From: Actinomycetota bacterium
Lineage (GTDB): Bacteria; Actinomycetota; Thermoleophilia; Gaiellales; Gaiellaceae
Assembly: GCA_005883245.1 (NCBI GenBank)
Contig: VAXT01000025.1
Location: 1 to 5,176, forward strand
DNA: 5,176 bases
Direction of reading: 5' to 3'
Position numbers and translations under genes: made by a program. How positions within the stretch are numbered: the stretch's first letter is position 1; each line of letters starts with the position of its first letter. This document shows, in pieces, positions 1 to 4,743 of this stretch. The notes below the pieces were generated by a model. That model did not search any database. It worked only from the letters and a program-made list of their open reading frames with translations, and was not told the origin of the DNA.

Positions 1-139
1 CCTTCTCACCGGGCTCGCCTTCGAAGCCTGGGACCGTTACACCGAGCGACGAGACGTTGGTCTGGGGATCGATCAAGACATTGAGGAGAAGCTGCGGCGG
101 CGAGACGTGCAACTGGAGAAGACATTCCCTCATCATTAG
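1..139 (+). CDS. C-terminal fragment of an unidentified protein (5' end outside window)
   Basis: An open frame enters from the left edge (first whole codon at 2) and ends at a TAG at 137-139, giving 45 C-terminal residues. They begin LLTGLAFEAWDRYTERRD and end QLEKTFPHH. The stretch is hydrophilic and rich in charged residues, with a probable amphipathic helix around DIEEKLRRRD, and has no membrane segment or motif that I recognise. By hand count 81 of 139 bases are G or C (about 58%), visibly lower than in rpsA further along, although the sample is short. The fragment is on the same strand as the genes that follow, but a 155-base gap separates it from them, so membership in their operon is not shown. 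That it is coding rests on the open frame and plausible codon use only, and I cannot assign a function. Confidence 0.5.
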   Translation, partial: LLTGLAFEAWDRYTERRDVGLGIDQDIEEKLRRRDVQLEKTFPHH

Positions 140-150
140 GAGCCCCGTGA

Positions 151-166
151 GCGTCGAGCTCGACGC
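151..166. repeat. Perfect 16-bp palindrome after the first stop codon
   Basis: GCGTCGAGCTCGACGC reads the same on both strands and lies 11 bases after the TAG of the upstream fragment. As RNA it could fold as a 6-bp stem with an AGCT loop. No T-run follows, so it is not a classical intrinsic terminator. The inner part GAGCTCGAC occurs again at 184-192. It could be a terminator-like hairpin for the upstream gene or a dimeric operator for the unit starting near 295. Part of it may be chance, because TCGA and GAGCTC-type words are common in this GC-rich sequence. Confidence 0.4.
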
Positions 167-294
167 CGCGCCGGGTGGACGCGGAGCTCGACCGGATCGC
201 CGGCAGCCCACCAGAACGGACGCATGAGTTCACGCTTGCGCCGGGCCTAAGCTCTCCCCGTGCGCGTCGAGCTTTCCGACAGGTACGCGGAGTC

Positions 295-666
295 GTGACA
301 AACGCTCCGCCCGGATACCACTCCGTCTCCCCATATCTCATGACGGAGGACATCGAAGGCCTCGTGTCCTTCGTGTGTGACGTGTTCGGCGGGATGGATC
401 GGCACCGCGCGACCGGTGCGGCGGGACGGACGCACGTCGAGGTCGAGGTTGGCGACTCGCTGGTGATGATCGGCGCAGCTGCGCCCGGGAGCACTTGGAA
501 GGCAATGCTCCATGTCTACATCGACGATGCGGGAACGGCGTACGGACGCGCGCTCGAGGCCGGGGCGACGAGCGTCATGGGCGAGCACGAGACTCCCTTC
601 GGAGACAAGCGCTACGCCGTCGACGATCCGTGGGGCAACCAGTGGTGGATTTCGACTCGACAGTGA
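295..666 (+). CDS. VOC superfamily (glyoxalase/PhnB-like) protein
   Basis: The 123-residue protein has the usual length and layout of single-unit PhnB-like members of the vicinal oxygen chelate superfamily. The N-terminal PPGYHSVSPYL (residues 5-15) is the standard opening of this group. The other hallmarks are THVEVEVGDSLVMIG (46-60), MLHVYIDDAG (71-80), ALEAGATSVM (86-95) and the closing DPWGNQWWIS (111-120). His47 and His73 sit on strands where relatives may bind metal, but a full metal-ligand set is not evident. The GTG at 295 is chosen because homologous sequence begins right there. The frame is open back to a GTG at 175, but those 40 extra residues look like non-coding translation. AGG at 281-283 is a weak possible ribosome site. 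The stop overlaps the next gene's start as GTGA, which implies coupling. The family includes glyoxalases, dioxygenases and resistance proteins, so the substrate is unknown. Confidence 0.85.
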   Translation: MTNAPPGYHSVSPYLMTEDIEGLVSFVCDVFGGMDRHRATGAAGRTHVEVEVGDSLVMIGAAAPGSTWKAMLHVYIDDAGTAYGRALEAGATSVMGEHETPFGDKRYAVDDPWGNQWWISTRQ

Positions 667-1481
667 CACTCGCCGACGGCGTCGGCATTTTCGTGCAGGA
701 CGTCGGCGACGGCTTCCCGGTGATCGTGCTCCACGGCGGGCCGGGGCTCGACCACAGCGGGTTTCGGCCCTACCTCGATCCGCTCGGTGACGAGTTCCGG
801 CTGCTCTACGTCGACGAGCGCGGACAGGGGCGTAGCGAACGCGTCGATCCGGCCACGCTCTCGCTCGACGTCTTCGCGCGTGACGTAGACCTGCTCGCCG
901 AGGCGCTCGGATTGGACCGGTTCGCCCTGCTCGGCCACTCCTTCGGCGCGATCATCACGACGAAGCACGCGATCGAGATCGGCACCGCGGCCGCCTACGT
1001 GATCTCCGGTGGCGGCGATTCGAGCGCGGCTCTCGAGGCGGACGTCGATGCCTCGCTCGCGGCCATGGGCGAGGCGGGAGTGCCGATCAAAGACAGCTGG
1101 GAGCAGGAGAAGACGGTTGCCACCGAGGACGAGCTGAAAGAGCTGCTGCGCGTCCAGATGCCGTTCCACTTCGCGGGCGATCCACCGCCTGGGTATGGGG
1201 AAGACACGGTCGGAACCCCGGACGTGCTCAGGCACTTCGCGAACATCGGCTACGGAGACTTCGACTACGTGCCCGATCTCCACCGTGTCTCGAAGCCGAC
1301 GCTCGTGATCGTGGGCGAGCAGGACCGCACGACCACGCCACGCGCGGCGCACGCCCTCCACGAAGGCATCGCCGGTAGCAGCCTCGTCGTCCTCCCCGGA
1401 GTTGGCCACATGGGCTTCGTCGAGACGCCCGAGCCCTACATCGAGGCCGTGACGACGTTCCTCCACGGAGCCACCGGCTGA
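663..1481 (+). CDS. Alpha/beta-fold hydrolase, proline iminopeptidase-like (peptidase S33 type)
   Basis: The 272-residue protein carries all landmarks of an alpha/beta hydrolase. HGGPG (24-28) is the oxyanion-hole motif typical of prolyl aminopeptidases and relatives. DERGQGRSE (51-59) matches the D-x-R-G-x-G-x-S loop of that group. The nucleophile elbow GHSFG gives Ser93, and the acid is probably Asp221 (VGEQDRTTTP) with catalytic base His249 (GVGHMGF). Residues of about 120-200 form the variable cap that sets the substrate. There is no signal peptide, so the enzyme is cytoplasmic. The start at GTG 663 overlaps the VOC stop as GTGA. GTG codons at 642 and 645 are alternatives adding six or seven residues, with GGGG at 632-635 as a weak ribosome site. 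The stop overlaps the next ATG as TGATG. Likely activity is removal of N-terminal proline from peptides or hydrolysis of a small ester or amide; the exact substrate is inference. Confidence 0.88.
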   Translation: MTLADGVGIFVQDVGDGFPVIVLHGGPGLDHSGFRPYLDPLGDEFRLLYVDERGQGRSERVDPATLSLDVFARDVDLLAEALGLDRFALLGHSFGAIITTKHAIEIGTAAAYVISGGGDSSAALEADVDASLAAMGEAGVPIKDSWEQEKTVATEDELKELLRVQMPFHFAGDPPPGYGEDTVGTPDVLRHFANIGYGDFDYVPDLHRVSKPTLVIVGEQDRTTTPRAAHALHEGIAGSSLVVLPGVGHMGFVETPEPYIEAVTTFLHGATG

Positions 1482-1969
1482 TGTGGCGCCTCCGTCTCCT
1501 CCTCGAGCGGGTCGGCTGGAAGCCGTTCGCGATCGGCGCAGGGATCGTCGTCCTCGTCGCAGTCGCGGCCGGCGCCGCCTTCGCAGTCCTCGGCGGAAAC
1601 GACGAGCCCTCGACCTCGACCACGACCGCCGTCGCACAGGAGCGCACGAACCTCTACTACCTGCGAGCCGTGGCCCCGGGGACGCGCGTCACAGGCTGCT
1701 CGATGCGCATCAGATTCACCTGGAAGCCGGACTACCACGCCGTCCAGTACCTGGGCGCGGACGCGATCATCACAGTGACCGGAACGGACATCGCCGGCTC
1801 GTATAAGAAGACGTTCACCCGCCGAGGATTGAGCCTCGACGTGGGCCCGGTCGACCTCACCGGCGGCTACAAGGTGTGGTCCGCGAAGGTGACCGCAATG
1901 GACGGCGATCCACCCGGTAACGACACCACGGTCCAGGCCGCTCCGCCCACCAATTCGAACTGCCAGTAA
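1481..1969 (+). CDS. Small single-pass membrane-anchored protein of unknown function
   Basis: The 162-residue product has a short basic N-terminus (MWRLRLLLERVGWK) and one hydrophobic segment at about residues 17-37, rich in Ala, Val and Gly. A Ser/Thr linker (PSTSTTTA, 43-50) precedes an extracytoplasmic domain of about 110 residues. The positive-inside pattern predicts a cytoplasmic N-terminus with the domain outside, or a cleaved secretion signal. The domain has alternating hydrophobic and polar stretches suggesting beta structure (MRIRFTW, AIITVTG, YKVWSAKVTAMDG). Its only two cysteines, Cys73 and Cys161, could bridge. There is no lipobox and no family motif that I recognise. The ATG overlaps the hydrolase TGA by one base, and CGGAG at 1466-1470 lies 10 bases upstream as a ribosome site, so it is probably the last gene of the VOC-hydrolase unit. 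Coding status is well supported; function is unknown. Confidence 0.75.
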   Translation: MWRLRLLLERVGWKPFAIGAGIVVLVAVAAGAAFAVLGGNDEPSTSTTTAVAQERTNLYYLRAVAPGTRVTGCSMRIRFTWKPDYHAVQYLGADAIITVTGTDIAGSYKKTFTRRGLSLDVGPVDLTGGYKVWSAKVTAMDGDPPGNDTTVQAAPPTNSNCQ

Positions 1970-2008
1970 GCCTCGGGCCGCGTTTCCGAAGTACCTCTGC
2001 TCCAGGGC

Positions 2009-2014
2009 TATACT
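2009..2014 (+). promoter_or_regulatory. Probable -10 element of the rpsA promoter
   Basis: TATACT matches the sigma-70-type consensus TATAAT at five of six positions. It lies in the 57-base gap between the membrane-protein gene and rpsA. It ends 12 bases before the rpsA ATG, which would put the transcript start near 2020-2024 and leave a leader of only a few bases. No good -35 box is present at the usual spacing (CCGAAG or TCCGAA stand there), and the sequence just before the ATG has no Shine-Dalgarno match. Initiation on a very short leader is therefore suggested. Confidence 0.5.
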
Positions 2015-2026
2015 GCGCGCCTCAAG

Positions 2027-3553
2027 ATGACCAACGACACGGTTGACACGAACACGACGACGACGCTCGCCGAGCAGGACGTCTGGACGACAGGCCCCGA
2101 CGGCGAGCAGATCCCGAACTACGAAGCGACCTTCCCGACGATCAACGAGGGCGAGGTCGTGCACGGCAAAGTCGTCCGCGTCGACAAGGACGAAGTCCTC
2201 GTCGATATCGGCTACAAGTCGGAGGGCGTGATCCCGGTCGCGGAGCTCTCGATCAGGCGCTCCGTCAACCCCGAGGACGAGGTCAAGCTCGGCGACGAGG
2301 TCGACGCCCTCGTGCTCACGAAGGAGGACGCCGACGGACGGTTGATCCTGTCGAAGAAGCGCGCGCGCTTCGAGATCGCGTGGAAGGCGATCGAGAGCGC
2401 GGCCGAGAGCGGCGAGGCGGTGATCGGCAAGGTGATCGAGGTCGTCAAGGGCGGCCTGATCCTCGATCTCGGCGTCCGCGGCTTCCTGCCCGCGTCGCTG
2501 GTCGACATCCGCCGCGTCCAGGACCTCGACGAGTTCCTCGGCCAGGAGCTCCGCTGCAAGGTGATCGAGCTCAACCGCTCGCGGAACAACGTCGTTCTCT
2601 CACGCCGCGCCGTCCTCGAGGACGAGCGGAAGGAGATGCGCCAGGCGATCCTCGACCGGCTCTCGCCCGGCGACATCGTGGAGGGCCAGATCTCGAACAT
2701 CGTCGACTTCGGCGCCTTCGTCGACCTCGACGGCATGGACGGGCTGATCCACATCTCCGAGCTTTCGTGGAGCCATGTCAACCACCCGTCCGAGGTGCTC
2801 GAGATCGGCCAGGACGTGCAGGTCAAGGTGCTCGACATCGACCGCGATCGCCAGCGGATCTCGCTCGGCCTCAAGCAGACGCAGTCCGATCCGTGGCAGC
2901 AGGTCGTCGAGGCGTACGACGAGAACGACGTCGTGCAGGGCAAGGTGACAAAGGTCGTCACGTTCGGCGCCTTCGTCGAGATCATGCCCGGGGTCGAGGG
3001 GCTCGTCCACATCTCCGAGCTCGCACAGCACCACGTCGAGAATCCACGCGAGGTCGTGTCGCAGGGCGACGTTGTGAACGTCAAGATCATCGAGGTCGAC
3101 GCCGATCGCCGCCGCCTCTCGCTGTCGCTGAAGCGGGTCGACGAGGGCGACGACGTCCAGCCGCGCGCCGACGGCCAGCCGCTGGAAACGCCGGCGCCAC
3201 CGCAGATCGACCTCTCCGAGGACGTCTTTCCCGAGGATGAGGCGGAGGCGGAGCCTCCTGTCCGCGACAGCGGACCGGAGGAGGGGGTCTCGGAGGAACC
3301 GGGAGGTTCCCCCGGGCAAGAGGCGGAGCAGCGCACCGGCGTGGAGGCAACCGACGAGGCGCTCGCCGAGACGCCGGTGGCAGAGTCCACGCCCGACGTA
3401 CCCGCGGCAGAGCCCGAGGAGATGCCGTCCGAGAGCGACGACTCCGACGCAAGCATCGAGGCCGACGCGGTTGATCCCACGCATCAGGGGCCCGGCGATT
3501 CCGAAGGCCACGCCCCGTACGCCCCCGACGAGGCTGAGCAGCCCGAGAGCTAG
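2027..3553 (+). CDS. rpsA: 30S ribosomal protein S1
   Basis: S1 binds mRNA on the small ribosomal subunit and helps load it for initiation. The 508-residue protein has four S1 (OB-fold) repeats at about 41-112, 129-195, 215-284 and 300-370. Repeats 3 and 4 carry the classic RNA-binding signature, FGAFVDLDGMDGLIHISEL (228-246) and FGAFVEIMPGVEGLVHISEL (313-332). Repeat 2 has the diverged form GLILDLGVRGFLPASLVD (143-160), typical of bona fide S1. Four repeats are usual in actinobacteria, against six in Escherichia coli. From about residue 371 the protein becomes a 138-residue tail dominated by Glu, Asp, Pro, Ser and Ala, with no fold motif and probably disordered. The ATG at 2027 is supported by the -10 element just upstream, though no Shine-Dalgarno is present. 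coaE follows directly, an order also found in Mycobacterium (rpsA-coaE-uvrB). Confidence 0.97.
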   Translation: MTNDTVDTNTTTTLAEQDVWTTGPDGEQIPNYEATFPTINEGEVVHGKVVRVDKDEVLVDIGYKSEGVIPVAELSIRRSVNPEDEVKLGDEVDALVLTKEDADGRLILSKKRARFEIAWKAIESAAESGEAVIGKVIEVVKGGLILDLGVRGFLPASLVDIRRVQDLDEFLGQELRCKVIELNRSRNNVVLSRRAVLEDERKEMRQAILDRLSPGDIVEGQISNIVDFGAFVDLDGMDGLIHISELSWSHVNHPSEVLEIGQDVQVKVLDIDRDRQRISLGLKQTQSDPWQQVVEAYDENDVVQGKVTKVVTFGAFVEIMPGVEGLVHISELAQHHVENPREVVSQGDVVNVKIIEVDADRRRLSLSLKRVDEGDDVQPRADGQPLETPAPPQIDLSEDVFPEDEAEAEPPVRDSGPEEGVSEEPGGSPGQEAEQRTGVEATDEALAETPVAESTPDVPAAEPEEMPSESDDSDASIEADAVDPTHQGPGDSEGHAPYAPDEAEQPES

Positions 3554-4112
3554 ACCCAGGCCCCTCGCCGTCGCGATCACCGGCGGCCTCGGCGCGGGGA
3601 AGAGCGAGGCGCTGGCCGCGTTCGCTCGCCACGGCGCAGCGACGATCTCGAGCGACGAGGTCGTCCACGAGCTCTACGAGGATCCCGAGGTCAAGGCCGA
3701 ACTGGCCGAACGCTTCGGGACGAGCGAGCGGCGAGCCGTCAGCGAGCAGGCCGTCGGCGACCGCGACGCGCTGGTGTGGCTCGAACGGCTCCTCCATCCG
3801 CGGGTCATCCAGCGCACCGAAGCGTGGCGCGATGAGCTGGGCCGGCTGCCGGATCCACCGGACCTTGCCGTGAACGAGGTCCCGCTCCTGTACGAAGCTG
3901 GCGCCGAGAGCCGCTTCGACGCGGTGGTCGTGATCACCGCGCCGCGCGAGCTCAGGGCTGAGCGTGCCGGCGATCGCCTCGACGAGCGCGAGCGGCGCTT
4001 GATCCCGGACGAGGAGAAGGTGAGCCGCGCCGACTTTGCGTACGTCAACGACGGCTCGCTCGAAGAGCTCGATGCGTTCGTGGCCGACGTCGTTCGTAGG
4101 CTCACGGGGTGA
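3471..4112 (+). CDS. coaE: Dephospho-CoA kinase (start codon uncertain)
   Basis: CoaE phosphorylates the 3'-hydroxyl of dephospho-CoA with ATP, the last step of coenzyme A synthesis, in the cytoplasm. Numbering from TTG 3471 (213 residues), the P-loop is GGLGAGKS (38-45). The acceptor-site region is SSDEVVHEL (60-68). LERLLHPRV (104-112), NEVPLLYEAG (135-144) and the closing KVSRADFAYVNDGSLEEL (183-200) are all diagnostic of the family. The kinase domain itself starts at about 3558 (RPLAVAITGG), five bases after the rpsA stop. No ATG, GTG or TTG exists between that stop and the P-loop. The nearest in-frame standard start is TTG 3471, inside the rpsA tail, with GAGG at 3458-3461 nine bases before it. 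CTG 3534 is another option. The C-terminal UPF0157 domain fused to mycobacterial CoaE is absent. The helix and lid between VVVITAP and EEK looks shorter than usual. The stop overlaps the next start as GTGA. Function is secure; the 5' end is not. Confidence 0.9.
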   Translation: MIPRIRGPAIPKATPRTPPTRLSSPRARPRPLAVAITGGLGAGKSEALAAFARHGAATISSDEVVHELYEDPEVKAELAERFGTSERRAVSEQAVGDRDALVWLERLLHPRVIQRTEAWRDELGRLPDPPDLAVNEVPLLYEAGAESRFDAVVVITAPRELRAERAGDRLDERERRLIPDEEKVSRADFAYVNDGSLEELDAFVADVVRRLTG

Positions 4113-4642
4113 GAAAGGTCGTCCCGATCGCGGTCCTGGTCGTGGCCGTCGCGGTCGGCTTCGCCTACTTCTGGAACCACCAACCGACGTGGTTCGAGCG
4201 CATCCGCTACCCGCTCCACTACGAGCAGATCGTGCGCGGGCACGCGAGGAACTACAACCTCGATCCGGCCCTCCTCGCCGCGGTCATCTACCAGGAGAGC
4301 AAGTTCAACGCCGACGCGAAATCGAGCTCGGGCGCGATCGGGCTCATGCAGCTGCGGCCCGAAACCGCCGAAGGCATCGCGATTCGCACCGGCGGCACGA
4401 AGTTCCAGGTGTCCGACCTCTACAACCCGGAGCTCAACGTCCGCTACGGATCGTGGTACCTGCGGCACCTGCTCGACAAGTACGGCGACGAGCGGACTGC
4501 GCTTGCCGCGTACAACGCGGGCCAGCGGAACGTCGACGAGTGGCGCGCCGACGACAAGGGCATCCAGTTCCCCGAGACCCGGGCATATGTCGACCGCGTG
4601 GAGCATCTGAAGCACGTCTACGCGCGCGCGTACGACCTCTGA
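4109..4642 (+). CDS. Membrane-anchored lytic transglycosylase, SLT (Slt70-like) domain
   Basis: Lytic transglycosylases cleave the MurNAc-GlcNAc bond of peptidoglycan and form 1,6-anhydro ends. This 177-residue protein has a hydrophobic segment at about 4-21 (VVPIAVLVVAVAVGFAYF), serving as a membrane anchor or uncleaved signal, followed by the catalytic domain. YQESKFNADA (61-70) contains the catalytic Glu63 in the family ES motif. GAIGLMQLRP (75-84), NPELNVRYGSWYL (106-118), ALAAYNAG (131-138) and ETRAYV (156-161) complete the goose-lysozyme-like motif set. It is a minimal version: the large alpha-helical ring of Slt70 is absent, and no LysM or other wall-binding domain is present. GTG 4109 overlaps the coaE TGA as GTGA, with AGG at 4098-4100 as a weak ribosome site, so it is probably translated by coupling in the rpsA-coaE unit. 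It likely acts on the outer face of the membrane in wall growth or turnover. Confidence 0.92.
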   Translation: MRKVVPIAVLVVAVAVGFAYFWNHQPTWFERIRYPLHYEQIVRGHARNYNLDPALLAAVIYQESKFNADAKSSSGAIGLMQLRPETAEGIAIRTGGTKFQVSDLYNPELNVRYGSWYLRHLLDKYGDERTALAAYNAGQRNVDEWRADDKGIQFPETRAYVDRVEHLKHVYARAYDL

Positions 4643-4644
4643 AG

Positions 4645-4658
4645 CGCATAACCATGCG
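4645..4658. repeat. Small inverted repeat after the transglycosylase gene
   Basis: CGCAT and ATGCG flank an AACC loop, a five-base stem starting two bases after the TGA. It is too short and has no T-run, so it is weak as a terminator by itself. Together with the next hairpin it may mark the end of the rpsA-coaE-transglycosylase transcript. Confidence 0.25.
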
Positions 4659-4667
4659 GCTCAGAAG

Positions 4668-4685
4668 GTCAGGCGTCAGCCTGAC
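4668..4685 (+). terminator. Hairpin at the end of the transglycosylase unit (terminator or operator)
   Basis: GTCAGGC and GCCTGAC form a perfect seven-base stem around a GTCA loop, 25 bases past the transglycosylase stop and 24 bases before the -35 box of the next gene. No T-run follows, which is common for actinobacterial terminators but leaves the call weak. The same bases contain an alternative DNA palindrome, CGTCAG-C-CTGACG at 4674-4686, so a regulator binding site for the downstream promoter is an equal possibility. Confidence 0.4.
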
Positions 4686-4709
4686 GTCCCGGCGATGCGA
4701 AAAAGACAC

Positions 4710-4737
4710 TTGACAGACGCTAGAGTGATGTCATAAT
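4710..4737 (+). promoter_or_regulatory. Strong sigma-70-type promoter, predicted leaderless
   Basis: TTGACA at 4710-4715 is a perfect -35 box. A 16-base spacer separates it from CATAAT at 4732-4737, which matches the -10 consensus at five of six positions. Six bases follow before the ATG at 4744, so the expected transcript start falls on or next to the A of that ATG. No Shine-Dalgarno sequence precedes the ATG, in keeping with a leaderless mRNA, a common mode in actinobacteria. It is the best promoter match I noticed in the window. Confidence 0.75.
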
Positions 4738-4743
4738 GACGCC

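Noticed and set aside
175..294. N-terminal extension of the VOC protein from GTG 175
   Set aside because: The 40 extra residues look unlike any VOC start, and the family pattern PPGYH begins just after GTG 295.
495..662. N-terminal extension of the hydrolase from ATG 495
   Set aside because: It overlaps the VOC gene and translates to an Arg-rich chain. The hydrolase fold begins at about VTLADGV.
612..1637. Minus-strand open frame of 341 codons opposite the hydrolase
   Set aside because: It is Arg-rich, without recognisable motifs, and lies opposite a gene with a full catalytic triad. It is a GC-rich shadow frame.
3237..3470. coaE starting at ATG 3237 with a long Arg/Pro extension
   Set aside because: The extension is an off-frame reading of the rpsA acidic tail, and no CoaE that I know has such a domain.
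2212..3480. Minus-strand open frame of 422 codons opposite rpsA
   Set aside because: It is Ser/Thr-rich, low-complexity translation opposite four clear S1 repeats, with no domain of its own.
3674..4615. Minus-strand open frame spanning coaE and the transglycosylase
   Set aside because: It crosses two genes with diagnostic motifs on the + strand and shows no motif of its own.
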